From: Antedon bifida
Taxonomy: Eukaryota > Echinodermata > Crinoidea > Comatulida > Antedonidae
NCBI GenBank assembly: GCA_963402885.1
Contig: OY727096.1
Location: 10,645,820 to 10,709,819, forward strand
DNA: 64,000 nt
Direction: 5' to 3'
Shown: piece by piece, positions 12,101 to 24,345 of the stretch
Layout of the letters: every line of letters starts with the position of its first letter
Numbering within the stretch: position 1 is the first letter of the stretch
Notes under the pieces: generated by a model
What the model was told of the DNA's origin: nothing
The model's input: the letters and a program-made list of their open reading frames with translations, nothing else
Database searches by the model: none
Translations under genes and position numbers: made by a program

Positions 12101-15100
12101 TGTCTGTCAACGAGTTGTAATCTGCAAATCTAAAAATGTTAAGAATGTTAATGAAAAAGTTGTTTGTAACGTGCAGCATTTACGCTGAACAGTGTTATTC
12201 ATATTAAAAACAGTTTCCAAAAACTCTTTTAAATGATTTGAAACCTATGCGTTAATAACGTAAGAACGAATGAAAAAAATCATTTATAGCAATAACTGTT
12301 TTTTACGATAATAAATGAATGGTTAGTTGTTAAAGTACATTGCATTGATGTATTACAATCCAATAAAACTAACGATCTAACTACGATGGTTAATAATAAT
12401 AATAATAATTATAAATCTAACTCAAATTACAGTTTATTGTTTAATATTGTTGTTGTTACATGTGTGTGTTTAATGCAATACTTTGTAACGTTTATATTTT
12501 TATTTTAGATTATAAAAGGATCCCAATGGAAATAAGCTATTTCCACCCATCTAAAATTTTTAGATGGGTGGAAATAGCCCTTTGACTGAAATAAATTGTT
12601 AGTTTTTTTGCTGAAACATGCTCAACTATATACATGTATTATTCAATCCAAAATCTACCCTGCCCATTTTAAATAACAAAATTTGCGTAAAATCAAAATG
12701 GCTGCAATTTTACAACTTTAACCCCAATTATTTCTTAAACCATAAATAATTGGTATTAGAATGTTTAAAACAATAATGAATATATACAGAATAATATATT
12801 TTATTTGTCTTTGGGGTCATCTATAATATGCTAATTATTTCTTAATACATTAGGTATTTTGAATAAGAATGTATAAGTACAAATATAAATGTGAACCTAA
12901 AGATTAAGAATAATATATATTTGATTTGCCTTTGGGGTCAAGATCAAATGTCATTCCAGTTTGTTTAACTCCAGGGATCAGACTATTAGACATACATTTA
13001 AATGTATTTTTGGGTGTTTTTTTAGATTATACTTACAGTACACTACATGCTAAAATTATGTCTTAAACAAACTTAAAAACTGTCAATCCTGGATGTTTGT
13101 GTGAAGTGTTTAAACTGAAATTATGGTAAAGTTTGGAAAATACCTTTACCCTCTTCAAAACAAATTTGTAACTGTGGTTAATACAGTAACCGACCACTTC
13201 TTAAAGGAAAACTTCAGGAAAAGATATCCTAACATTATTTAAATGTTAAGTTGTATTAACAAAAGTGGGTGCAGTAGTGAAAGACGACATAATCTGTGTA
13301 TTAAGAATACAGAGACCATGTGAACTAAAGATCTTTAGAACAAATGGCTATTAGTGTACTTTAGCATAAGAACGAGTCCTCTGCTCTCAAGTGACACAAA
13401 TACAGAAAAATATAGAGATACCGTATCTAAAAATAGAACATTTCAAAAAAAAAATCCAGCCATTAAAAACAGGTGCAGTTTGTATTCATATATTATTTAA
13501 ATACCATTAGTGTATGTTGAAAATGATATAGGCCTAAACACAGATATTAAGTATTTGTATATATTAGTATTAAGTAACAGTATTTTATTAATACTTTTAT
13601 TATTAGCAAAATGATGCTTCAATCCAGAATCATAGAATGCAATGAATACAGTAAGGAATTTTACTGGGAATTTGCAGCGAGAATTGGTCCAGAGTATGTC
13701 AAAAACATCTTACAATTAAGTCCATCGAGTTGAGTCCCATCCAATAATTATTTATAAGTGTTTTTGACCAATGTTTCAGAAATTTAAGGGTACTAAGCGT
13801 TTGTAAACCTTATATAATCGGGTGATATCGGCTGGTAAGGACGTGCATAAAAGGCGCTCCATATAATAACATGATTTCTTTAGAATATAGAATTGGTACG
13901 TAAAAATGTTAATTGACCAAATTAGTGATACAATTGAAGTAACCGACTGTGATACACTACTTAAAAAGTTAACCGCGTGGCAATACAACAAATAGGAAGA
14001 ACCAAAGAAACTTAAAGACCAATTTTAAGGATAAAAGTAAAAGTTGGTTTGACAATGAATGTACAAATGCACGTAAATCATCAGACAAGTACTTAAAAGG
14101 TTTAGATATATAATAGGTATAATGTAAAATATATCGCATATCTGAATTGTATTATATATTATTCAAAATTATTCTGAATCTTTGGTGTCATGTTTATACT
14201 CGTGTCTAATACATTCTTATACAACATTCAAAGTTGTCCAATTGCAGCCATTTTGATTTTATGAAAATTAGGCCACTTTGGGCAGATCAGGGTAGATTTT
14301 GGATATACCATTCTCTAATATATTTTGAACATATTTCAACAATAAAACAAACTTTTGCAATTTGTTTGACTCAAAGGCTATTTTGAGCTATTTCGACCAG
14401 AAGTTATTTAGCGATGTTACCATAAAATAAACATAAACATAATTTGACAGGACGGAATTTCAGATAACAGCTGATGGCCTAACCTGTGTGATCAGTCTTA
14501 TTTTATTAAAGAAATTGTAATAATATACTGAACTAAAAGGAAAAAAAAGAAATAATGTTGTCATTTGAAACAATTTTACCGATATAACTAAAACTGTGAA
14601 TTTACGTTCGAGGAAACATCGTGAGGGTAAACCACATTGGAACATAGAGCCCACCATACCAGCGTTCCTGTCAATTGCAAAAATAAAATGCTTATGGTTT
14701 TTTAGCTGAATTTAAGGCATACACAATGCCCAAAAGAAATACAGAAACAGTTGACAATTGGGAAGGTTTCGCAACGCTACGATACGATTCGTTTTCGTAA
14801 GGCTATTAACATTGGCATTGTATCGAAATATAGACTGCGTTAATTGTAAACACCGGTACCGGGTACGCGTTGCTTGGTTTTCTGTGTCTAGCATAACATC
14901 AAAGTGAGATCTTTAAAAACTGCTATTTATACAAATTAACTTCGGTATTAGTAAATTACTTTCAAGAAACCTATGATTATAATTATTTAATTATAATCAC
15001 AATCCCTCCCTAATGTAGTAAAATGTTGTTGTTGAATTCCTTTTGTACGCCTCAAATTTAGCTAAAAGCCCACAAGATGTCTTTTTTTTCTGACTGGCCA

Positions 15101-16080
15101 GGAACCTAATGAGATCCATATTTTCAGACAACTGCGCGTGCTTGTGAATCTGTTTATAAACACAGAATGTTCCGGGGCACAATTGCCCTACATACAATAC
15201 AAAAATAATAACATTGATTTAATTCTTTGATTAGAATCAACAATTTGATATACATTTTTCTATAATACTCACATAAAAAAAATTGTCTTTGGAAATCTTG
15301 GTAACCTAGTAAGTAAATTGTTACTAAGGTTTCTGTCAAAATCAAAAAGTAAATGTAAATCCATGAGTAGATGAAATTAACTCAAATTTATTTAAGAAGT
15401 TCCTTTCAAAATCTAACACATATATTTTGTAGTTACTGGTTCACCCTTAATATAATTATTTAGTTTTATTGGAAATAATACGGTGATCCTTGTAGTGTGT
15501 AAAATAAAAATGTATTCCTAAGTATGTAAACAACTTTATTATAATAAAACTCAATGAACTTAAAGCCTTACATAGTTAAAAGTTTATGTAACTGTAACAC
15601 AGCTTCATTGTCGATATCCTTCAGGTTGTTTTTGCTAATGTAACTATAAAATAAACAATCATTTTAAAATAAAAAACCAAGAGTACAACCACTAGTATAG
15701 TTTGGTCTCAGATCTTGAATTGTTTAGTTATTATACATTTAGAATATGTCGAAATACAAATGACTTGCATTTAAAATTAAAATAAACATTTCCTGAAATT
15801 AATGTGATTTATAAATGCAACCCCGCTTCATATATACATGATTTAAAATAGTCGTAACAGTAAATGTTTGACTTTAAACTTACAGAAATAACGTGTTTAT
15901 TGGAATTCCAACTGGCCATTCATTGAGTCCACGGTTTGTACAATTCACTTTTCCGGTTATTTCTGTACATTCACAAACTGGTTTAACGCTGGTATCATTA
16001 CTACATGCAAAATCAACACATAATGATGAATCCACCCATAAAAACAACATCAACAGTATCCAAGAATTATGAGACATCAT
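3191..16080 (-). CDS. secreted or membrane leucine-rich-repeat protein, multi-exon
   Basis: Exons, 5' to 3': 15884..16080, 15572..15643, 11988..12056, 10831..10905, 9782..9850, 9518..9589, 6434..6499, 5792..5926, 4256..4323, 3626..3700, 3430..3501, 3191..3250. All have AG/GT borders and join in phase 2, the usual layout for one LRR per exon. Exon 1 (start at 16080) encodes a hydrophobic signal peptide (ILLMLFLWV) and an LRRNT cap with CECTEITGKVNC and a following GLNEWPVGIP. Later exons carry LRR cores such as LSDNSLKSIP, LNNNSISFI, LSHNKLTELP and LVGNKITYI; the 135-nt exon holds two. Exon 4256..4323 is 68 nt and its 6-T run leaves the next exons out of frame; one more T would restore LRR spacing. 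This is an assembly error or a real lesion. No LRRCT, membrane segment or end is visible. Introns hold the elements listed separately; otherwise they are plain AT-rich DNA. LRR receptors bind ligands outside the cell; the target is unknown. Confidence 0.75.
4614..5696. mobile_element. non-autonomous DNA transposon with about 50-bp terminal inverted repeats
   Basis: The segment 4614..4668 and the reverse complement of about 5640..5696 match over about 50 bases; both contain CAAAATCGCTATCCGG and ACGAAC. Between them is AT-rich non-coding DNA including a diverged direct repeat of about 181 bp (5147..5255 and 5328..5430, both with ATGCACATTTTCCA). No clear target-site duplication can be assigned. 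It sits in the intron between LRR exons 5792..5926 and 4256..4323. Confidence 0.65.
7154..7925 (+). mobile_element. Helitron-like element, copy A (3' truncated)
   Basis: Begins TCTATATATAAATTATGG followed by CTAATTCTGACATAGGCGAG, the same 5' end as the reverse complements of copies C and D. It can be followed through GGCCGTTTCGGCCC-like sequence near 7780 to about 7925, where similarity stops before the expected 3' hairpin and CTAG end. The open frame at 7260..7517 is a chance frame in this element. It is intronic to the LRR gene. Confidence 0.6.
8150..8686. mobile_element. MITE-like element with imperfect inverted ends
   Basis: The left end (GGGTTGGCATTTATCAATAT) and the reverse complement of the right end (GGGTCGGATTTATCAAACTT) match imperfectly, followed on both sides by TTTGCTTA/CTTAG-rich sequence. 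The interior is rich in CTTAAG-type words and has CACATGCGCAAA and ACGCATGCG. There is no coding capacity. It is intronic to the LRR gene. Confidence 0.6.
8846..9125. mobile_element. inverted partial copy of the 8150 MITE
   Basis: About 278 bases are the near-exact reverse complement of about 8153..8440, including the ATAGCGCCGCCATCGC and CTGCCCTCTAGAG words. With the first copy it makes a large hairpin-capable pair with a spacer of about 400 bp. Confidence 0.75.
12537..14405. repeat. long imperfect inverted repeat, probable old DNA transposon
   Basis: Left arm about 12537..12730 and right arm about 14160..14405 (reverse complement) share AAATAGCC, CCAAAATCTACCCTG and AAAATCAAAATGGCTGCAATT in the same order. 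The left arm starts with a perfect 20-bp palindrome (12537..12556 and 12558..12577 around one T; core CCACCCATCT). The interior is AT-rich, partly repeated, and non-coding. Confidence 0.55.
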
Positions 16081-16754
16081 CTTAAACGCTGTTGCAGATA
16101 AATTAGGCCTAAATTTAATTTCTATAAACTTTGCTCTGAAACCAATAACATACATACAATATGACTGTTTGAAGGTATGAGGAAGAATGTAAACTTTTAT
16201 GGATTTAAAAAGATATATTATACTAAAAACTTTTTAAACAAAACAGTTCAACTAACAACACTATACATATACCTGTTTAGTGAACACAATAAAGAGAAAA
16301 TAATTATAAGGAAATAGATTTTTGGCTTCAAATCTACCTTTTGAATTACTGTCATGGTATCATTTTTATGACCATAGATAAATATAAACCATACTTATGC
16401 CTATGTAATTAATTTTACCATCTAGGGATAAACCCACATTTTGTACATCAACAATGCATTTTCAAAGCGTTATTATGACATTTGTTATACTACTGTAAAA
16501 ACAAATTATCCAACTGTAATCTATACAATTTATACTACAACATAACACTGACACCATCAACTTAAGGTTAAGTTTCCTGCATTTAACTAGTACATACTGT
16601 TACATGATGTAACTTCCCTACTACATGGATTGTGTGCATTGCCCTTTGTTACCTGATGAAATGAACCGGATATAAAACATAGGATGGCTAAAAATATATG
16701 GATTACCTCAGACACTCATCCTCTAGTAAGTATACACGATAGCTTTTGAAAATT
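16081..16754. other. region upstream of the LRR gene
   Basis: AT-rich, with no coding block. It should contain the LRR promoter, reading leftwards, but I see no distinctive TATA or initiator I would defend. Confidence 0.3.
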
Positions 16755-18037
16755 GTGAGCTCGATTCGCTCGCTCCCCTCTAGGAAGTGACGACGATGGT
16801 TCTCGGAATGATAATGACTCGGGTAAAAATGTTTTAGAAGGACGTTCTGACTTGGTTTCTGTCAGTTACCATTATTGAAATGCTTGATTCGTAAAACCAA
16901 ACCTATTCTGTTTCACAGTGTCTTAGATGATTAGGCCTAATAACATTTTAAAGTATAGTGTTATTGTTTGGTAGGGCCCTTGTAGGGCGGAGGTGGGGAA
17001 GCGGAGTTCATTTGAGGGAGGTGCTTATTCAAGGGACACGTTTGATTTTTAGTTTTATAATATGGTAACATATACTATATTCATATTCATATTAATTTAT
17101 TTTCCAGAAAGAAATACAATAATACAACAAGCATAAATTACATAAAAACAAATAGTCTACAAGCATAGAAAAACGCAGGGCTCTTTCCTGGCGGATTGTC
17201 AGAAAGCAAAAATATCGCTATACAATCCAATAAAATCCTCTAATAGATATGAAAAGTGGTAAAGAATAACACAATATGCTTGCAAAATTGCAGTCCGATG
17301 AATTCTACTACAAATAGTATAATTGTGTTATATAATACTATATAATTCAAAATGCGATTATTATTCTAAGTGATGTTTAATTGGGATGGTGTTCGGCGTT
17401 TATTGAAATAACTACCATCCTAATTGGTATAATTAATACATTATTTAGTTTAAACATCTTTTGAAACTAACTTCCGCGACAGAGTGGGGCCGTTTCGGCC
17501 CAAGAAGGAAGACGCTTGCAACATGGGCAGAACTATCTCATGGTTCTAACGGAACACAGATAGCCCACAGTTATTCCTGCCAGCTTACTCAATAACAACA
17601 GGTCTTATCATGAGTTGTATACTATTCTCCACAATATACTCCGATGCTTTATGCCGTATATTTAATTTGATCTTTGTGTATAATTTTTATTTTGCTATTG
17701 CACCTTCACACGCGCGTGGTCCGAAAAAAAACCAAACAAAATGGCTATCGCCACCAACGGCCAAATTAGTTGAAACCAGGAAGTTGCGAGTAGAACCCGT
17801 GGACTCGGACATTACCTCGCACAGTTGAAAATCTACCGGTGAAATCAGAAATGTTGTTTGTCTTTATAATATCTTCCTAAGATAGAAATATGGAACAATA
17901 TCGTAATAGTGAAACTAATCAAATCTACCTTTCGCGGTACATCTGAGATAGATCAGGTAGGTATCCAAGGCGGATATTTGTCCCGAAATTTTTCCATTGT
18001 GCTTGCCTATGTCAGAATTAACCATAGTTTATAAAAA
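16755..18037 (-). mobile_element. Helitron-like element, copy B
   Basis: Same family as copies C and D: CTCGCTCGCTCCCCTCTAGG and GATGGTTCTCGGAATGATAA near the low end, TTGCAACATGGGCAGA and ACACGCGCGG-type words in the middle, and AGAATTAACCATAG at the high end. Both extreme ends are degraded. Copy C begins at the next base. Confidence 0.65.
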
Positions 18038-19439
18038 CTAGAGGTTGAGCTCGCTCCCCTCTAGGAAGTGTAGACGATGGTTCTCGGAATGATAATGACT
18101 CAGGTAAAAAGTTGTAGGACATTCTGGCTTGGACGATTTCGGTCGGTTACCATTATTGAAATGCTTTTTATATTCGTAAAACTAAATCTACTCACTAACC
18201 TGTTTCACAGTGTCTTAGATGATATACGTTTTACGTATAGTGTTTATTGTAGATATGAAAAGTGGTTGTGTGTATAAATGTGGATGGGCGTTTATTAGTG
18301 GGGGGTGGGGGTTGGGGGGGGGGGGTTGTGGAGTGGTGATAATTATTTTAATTGATGGTGTTCCGGGCGTTTACTCAAATAAATACCATCCTAATTGGTA
18401 TAATTAATACATTATTCCGCGACACAGTGAGTCGTTTTGGCCTAAGAAGGAAGGCGTTTTAGACGGCTTGCAACATGGACAGGAGTATCCCAGGGTCCTG
18501 ACGGGACACATATAGCGCACAGTATACATAAAGTCCTGGCAGCTTACTCAACAACTTGGCTATCGGGGTTTCATTCGATTTCAAACAAAAGCTCTTACCA
18601 TCAATTCTCTCAATGTAATTTTATATAACTATTTCCTACAATTTACTCCTATGAATATATTTAATTTGATCTTTATGTACTACTACCTTCACACGGGCGG
18701 TCCGAAAATAAACAAAAAAACAAAATGGCTATCGCCACCAAGCACCAACGGCCAACTTAGTTGAAACAGGGAGCTGTTTTACAACTCCCTGGTTGAAACC
18801 AACCATGCAGGGAACTTGCAAGGTAAATGACTCACCATATCATGAACCCGGAAATTACTTCTACCGCGCGTAGAGTTAAAATGTACCGATTGAAATCAGA
18901 AAATTTCTTAATTAGATATTTTGCCCTACTCTGACGTAATTTGTACTTTATACTAAGTACATTTGAGAATGCTTGCGAAAAAATTCGCAAGTAGTTCTCG
19001 GGTGGGACTCGAACCCTCCAGATCACTAGCATTCTCAAATGTACTTAGTATAAAGTACAAATTAAGTCAAAATAGGGCAAAATATCTAATTACTCAACTC
19101 CCTGACGCAAAACTACAATTACAATCCTGTTGGTGCAGTACCCGCTGCTTACTTGGGCTCGAATCTAACCACTAGCCATCAGCGCAAGCTCGGTGGTCTA
19201 GAGGTATGAACGCCAGGCTAGTGATCTTGAGGTCGTGGGTTCGAGTCCCACCCGATAACTACTTGCGAATTTTTTCGCAAGCATTCTCAAATGTACTTAG
19301 TATAAAGTACAAATTACGTCAGAGTAGGGCAAAATATCTAATTACTCAACTCCCTGACGCAAAACTACAATTACAATCCTGTTGGTGCAGTACCCGCTGC
19401 TTACTTGGGCTCGAATCTAACCACTAGCCATCAGCGCAA

Positions 19440-19509
19440 GCTCGGTGGCCTAGAGGTATGAACGCCAGGCTAGTGATCTGGAGGTCGTGGGTTCGAGTCC
19501 CACCCGAGA
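19440..19509 (+). tRNA. tRNA-like head of the second SINE unit
   Basis: Shows an A-box-like TGGCCTAGAGG, an anticodon stem CCAGG/TCTGG with loop CTAGTGA (anticodon AGT, Thr-like) and a perfect GTGGG/CCCAC T stem. The acceptor stem is imperfect. It is part of a tandem mobile repeat, so it is probably a pol III promoter relic and not a working tRNA. Confidence 0.3.
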
Positions 19510-19696
19510 ACTACTTGCGAATTTTTTCGCAAGCTTTCTCAAATGTACTTAGTATAAAGTACAAATTACGTCAGAGTAGGGCAAATTATCTAATTACTCA
19601 ACTCAACTCCCTGACGCAAAACTACAATTACAATCCTGTTGGTGCAGTACCCGCTGCTTACTTGGGCTCGAATCTAACCACTAGCCATCAGCGCAA

Positions 19697-19766
19697 GCAC
19701 GGTGGTCTAGAGGTATGAACGCCAGACTAGTGATCTGGAGGTCGTGGGTTCGAGTCCCACCCGAGA
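19697..19766 (+). tRNA. tRNA-like head of the third SINE unit
   Basis: Best-formed copy: anticodon stem CCAGA/TCTGG is perfect with loop CTAGTGA (AGT), and T stem GTGGG/CCCAC is perfect. Acceptor pairing is only about five to six pairs. The same reservation applies: tRNA-derived, likely non-functional. Confidence 0.35.
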
Positions 19767-20086
19767 ACTACTTGCGAATTTTTTCGCAAGCATTCTCAAA
19801 TGTACTTAGTATAAAGTACAAATTACGTCAGAGTAGGACAAAATATATAATTACTCAACTCCCTGACGCAAAACTACAATTACAAAGAAAATTTCTTATA
19901 GAACTCTTTATAATATCTTCCTAAGATAGAAATATGGAACAATATCGTAATAGTTGAAACTAATGTTATCAAATCTACGTTTCGCGGTACATCTGAGATA
20001 GATAAGGTAGGTATCCAAGACGGAGATTAGTACCGAACACACATTGTGCTCGCCTATGTCAGAATTAACCATAATTTATATATAGA

Positions 20087-21515
20087 TAGATGCGTCGTGT
20101 AAACTATTAAGTTATGGGCATTTCCCTGATTCTCCTGGGCAATGTAGCCTACTAACTAACCTACTAAGTGCTAATGCCGTCCCAGAACTACCAACCCACT
20201 CGTTTCTGCCGGTTGTCAGTTCTTTCCATAATGTGTTTTGACACAATTTTATAGATTGTATGGTGATTTTCAACTGATTATTATTACATATTTAGATAGA
20301 AGATTGTCCAATTTATGAATAATAACAAACGGCCAACTATGCCGTGGGAATTACGTGAAAACAAAAACTTAACGAAATGACACACACATTAGAAAATGAA
20401 AATAATCATTAATATGGTTATATTTAAGTAGTTTTATAAACACATTTCTAGAACTAGGACTTCGAATGACAACTGAAATAGCATTCCATAACTGTGCTTC
20501 CTAATACCGAAATGCGAAACTTCACTTGGTACACTTAATTTCAACCACCTAATAACATTTCGTTTACGAATTAAGTTTGTAATTAAACAACTTTAATACA
20601 GTTTAATGTAAACATACCCAACATATTACAATGATGCTTAATATTTTGATATCTCTGTTTACAACAAAATTGGCTAAAAATGAATAACCTGAACAAATAT
20701 ATTACAATATAAAATATATATAATAAAATATATTAAAATAATAATAATAATAATAGTTTTTATTATACGCCTTTGTTTTAAATAAGCCCATATAATAATG
20801 TAGCTTTTGTATCATTATTAATCAAATACATTCATAATAATCATTTCATCATTAACCAATTTAAAATTATCGTCATCCGTTGTTTTAATAACAGAAAGTT
20901 AAAACATTAATACTCCTAATAATAATAATAATACTAATAGCAATAATTTATTTGGAAGCTATACTTTTGAAGCAGTGGTATTAACAAAGTACTTCAGAAT
21001 TTAAAAAAACAGATCATTTTCATTGTTTCTTTCCCTTCTCTTTTTCTATACCCGTTTGGTGAAACCTTTACAAAATATATCGAATGCAAAACAAGTACAG
21101 GCGAAATAAGAACATACATTAATGTTTGGTCTATTGTTCCTTAATTAAATTAAATTGGTTTTAAGCATCAATTACATTCGATGGACTTCGCAATTACAGT
21201 CTACTATTCTGGAACGCAGGACAAAGAAAAGTTTTTGTGCAAATGAATGTTTCTCTACTTTATTTTATTTATTATTTTATTTTATTTTCAATCTTCCTAC
21301 ATAGCAAAAAAACAAACATAATATAAGTATAACAGGGGAGTAGCGGAAAAGCAAAAGTATAAAACTGTCATCTTGTGATTTGCTTGACCAGCCCCTGTCA
21401 ACTTGAACGATACAATAAAACCGACATTTAACAAATTTAGAAAAATACATAGAAAAATATGGTATAATAAAATGTTAACAAAAGTGTTATAAAAATGCAA
21501 TTGCTATCTGAACAA
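20087..21515. other. no recognisable feature
   Basis: AT-rich sequence with short AATAAT runs; no supported gene. Confidence 0.4.
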
Positions 21516-21660
21516 TCTGATTGTGTAAAAGTTAAAAATTCTGATTGTATAAAAGTTAAAAATTCTGATTGTATAAAAGTTAAAAATTATGAATGTATAA
21601 AAGTTAAAAATTCTGATTGTATAAAAGTTAAATTCTGATTGTATAAAAGTTAAAAATTAA
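21516..21660. repeat. 24-bp minisatellite
   Basis: About six copies of TTCTGATTGTATAAAAGTTAAAAA in direct tandem, with small changes and one short copy. There are no spacers of CRISPR type. Confidence 0.9.
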
Positions 21661-21899
21661 CTTTAATTAAGTGAAGAAAAGAAGAATCTTATTTTATCTT
21701 TAAAACAACTTATAAGTTACCGTATAACATAATAATAGAATTGTAAAAACAAAATAAACCATGCAGAGGCGCAAATATATTTTCGGAGTCATTAGTAATG
21801 TGTATAGGCTTTAATAACTTGTCTAGAATATATCTTCTTATATAAGGTTGAGCAAAAAACAAGTTTTAAAATGTTAAAACATTCAGATCTAACCCTGCA

Positions 21900-22555
21900 T
21901 CCAAAAGCCGTCATAGGAAATTGTGTCAGTTCAAGTAAAGGTATCTGCGTCTCAGCCATGTTTACCTATTTTAAAACAAATTTGTCCAGAATACATAACT
22001 ACTAAACTTTATACTCATGGGCATCATACCAGACTGAATTCCACAAACTTTAGAGTTCCACATGGCAGCTTTTATAAAACCTTTTATTTTAATAGAAGTA
22101 TAGATTGGAACGTGTTACCATCACAAATTAAACAATGTAATACTTAATAATTAATTAATAATATAAGTTTCCAGTAAAAGTTTATTTACCCAACAATACA
22201 CCATTATAGTATATTTTATTATAACTTCTTAATCAATTACAGATATTGTTTTTTATTTATCATTCTTAAATGAATTTTAAACATATGTTTAAGCTTAATT
22301 TGTTAATTTTAAAAATGCCTTAGGCCTAAATGTATTGTAAATGTTTAGTATGAAATGTTGTTTAAATTTTAATTAGGGAAGTGCAATTTTGTCAATGTAT
22401 TATTTTTGCATTTAGAGACCCCAATGGAAATAAGTTGTTTTATTAAACGTTCTTGGGTTGCTCAATTCATTCATTTAATATTGTTTTCCTGTTCTTTTTC
22501 TCCTAATGTTATTGTAAAAAAATGAATGAACTGAAATAAAATGAAATTGAAATTT
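21900..22555 (+). mobile_element. 5'-truncated LINE, 3' end
   Basis: The open frame 21923..22147 ends in a stretch typical of the C-terminus of CR1/L2-type reverse transcriptases: N-F-x-V-P-H, then Y-K-x-F-Y-F-N-R, then D-W-N-x-L-P-x-x-I. About 400 bp of 3' UTR follow, with CCCCAATGGAAATAAG, ending in a GAAATAAAATGAAATTGAAA tail. A relative of the UTR word occurs at 12520..12535. The catalytic RT part is missing. Confidence 0.65.
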
Positions 22556-23109
22556 CGAAATTAACTTTGTACGGTACTCATTATTTGGGTAACAGCACCC
22601 CTAGCGAATCAAAATAATATATGTAGTGGATATTTGTAAGTGGCTGCTGCACACTTCTGACATGGACATACACTGTCGATCAAGCCAATTGCCGATGTCA
22701 TCACAGAAATTGTTGATTTTAGGATAACATTCCCCCTAGCACATCACGCATGGATTCCATACATACGTTCAACCTCAAATTATAATATTGATTTTTGTAC
22801 ACTAAGACCAGCCTCTTAAATTTAAACTGCTTTAAACTGAAAATATAAATAATAATTAAGAAAAGAAATTTAAAAAACGGCCAGGTTTAATTAACAAATG
22901 TAAGGTAATGGTATTTTTATGCGTGGTATAAACTTGAACTAAGAAGAGGAGAACAAGGGGAAATAAAAACAAAGGAACAAGGTATGGTAAAAAGGCTTAT
23001 GCACGAGTAACATATACTATATACAAAATATTTTACATATGTGATGATCTATAGATTCTTGGTTTGTCACTACACGTTTTTATTATTGTAATAAGACCAT
23101 TTAAATACA
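22556..23109. other. no recognisable feature
   Basis: No coding block or clear repeat seen. Confidence 0.4.
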
Positions 23110-24290
23110 CTAGAGGGTGAGCTCGCTTCGCTCGCTCCCCCTCTAGGAAGTGTAGACGATGGTTCTCGGAATGATAATGTTCTTCTTTTACGTTTTCTGT
23201 CGGTTACCATTATTGAAAATGCTTGACATTCGTAAAACTAATCTAATAGATATGAAAAGTGGTAAAAAAGAATAAAAAATGCTTGGTAAATTGTAGATAA
23301 CAGTGCGATGAATTATACTACAAATAGTATAATTGTGTTATTATAAATGTGGATGGGATGGACGTTTATTAGATAGTTGGGTTGGCGGGGGGGGGGGGGG
23401 TGATTATTATTCAAAGTGATGTTTTATTGGAGAGGCGTTTATTCAAATAAATATCATCCTAATAAGTATTAATACATTATTTAATTTAAACATCTTTTGA
23501 AACTAACTGCCGTGACAGAGTGGGCCATTTCGGCCCAAGAAAGAAGACATTACGGCTTGCAACATGGGCAGACATCTCGGTCATAACAGGACACAGATAG
23601 CCTACAGTTATTCCTGCCAGCTATCGGGATTTCACTCGATTAATGTCTTATCATCAAATCTCCCTATGTAATTTTATAATACTATTCCCCACAATATATT
23701 CCGATTCTTTATGGCCTTTATTTAATTTGATCTTTATTAATTTGCAGTATAATTTTTATTTTTTAACTACTGTACCTTTCACACGCGCGGTCCGTTCCTA
23801 AAATAAACAAAAAACTAAAATGGCTATGACTAATGGCCAACTTAAGCTCCAGTCCTATCTGATTTTTTTTTTTTAGTCTTCCAAAGAGACACTGTATTGA
23901 TTGATGGAAAGTGCCTGTTTCCAGTCACTTTTAGGGTCAAATCTATTATTTTAACTGCTCCCTTGTGTATAAAAGAGAGAAAATAGTTGAAACCAAGTTG
24001 CTGCAAGGTACTTGAACTTATCATAAACCCGGAAATAACTTGACCGCCAAGAATTGAAATTGAGTAGAAAATCTACTGTTGAAATCATAAATGTTGTTAA
24101 AAAACTCTTTATAATATCTTGCTAAATTAGAAATATGGAAAAATAGCGTCGAACTGCACATTAATGTTATCAAATCTACGTTTCGCGGTACATCTGAGAT
24201 AGATAAGGTAGGTATCCAAGGCGGAGATTTGTACCGAAGTTTTTGCATTGTGCTCGCCTATGTCAGAATTAACCATAATTTATATATAGA
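23110..24290 (-). mobile_element. Helitron-like element, copy D (both ends intact)
   Basis: The cleanest copy. On the minus strand: A, then TCTATATATAAATTATGG at 24290; the low end is a GC-rich hairpin (CTAGAGGG against CCCCTCTAG, 23110..23146) with CTAG then T at 23110. It is about 1.18 kb with no transposase. It lies just 3' of the lectin gene stop codon. Confidence 0.7.
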
Positions 24291-24345
24291 TTACAAAGTC
24301 ATATTTCTATCACTTTCTGTCAGGGCCTGTCTTAATATGTAATAT

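Larger units (their letters stand above)
18911..19885. mobile_element. tandem tRNA-derived SINE-like insertion with inverted 5' part
   Basis: Flanked by the 13-bp direct repeat AGAAAATTTCTTA at 18898..18910 and 19886..19898, the mark of target-primed insertion. The first about 120 bp (to about 19033) are an inverted partial unit; then three plus-strand units of about 252-257 bp follow. Each unit has a tRNA-like head (19188, 19440, 19697) with a GGTTCGAGTCC B box, a CTTGCGAA/TTCGCAAG hairpin, and a common body. The 5' inversion resembles twin priming by LINE machinery. Confidence 0.75.
18038..20086 (-). mobile_element. Helitron-like element, copy C, interrupted by a SINE-like array
   Basis: On the minus strand it starts TCTATATATAAATTATGG after an A (at 20086) and ends with a GC-rich hairpin and CTAG followed by T (at 18038). 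TC start, hairpin plus CTRR end, insertion between A and T and no target duplication are the known Helitron signature. No Rep/helicase frame is present, so it is non-autonomous. A tRNA-derived array (18911..19885) is inserted in it. Confidence 0.7.

Noticed and set aside
19188-19766. A cluster of working tRNA-Thr genes
   Set aside because: Imperfect acceptor stems and placement in a mobile tandem unit point to tRNA-derived SINE heads.
21516-21660. CRISPR-like array
   Set aside because: Direct tandem repeat with no unique spacers, in an animal genome.
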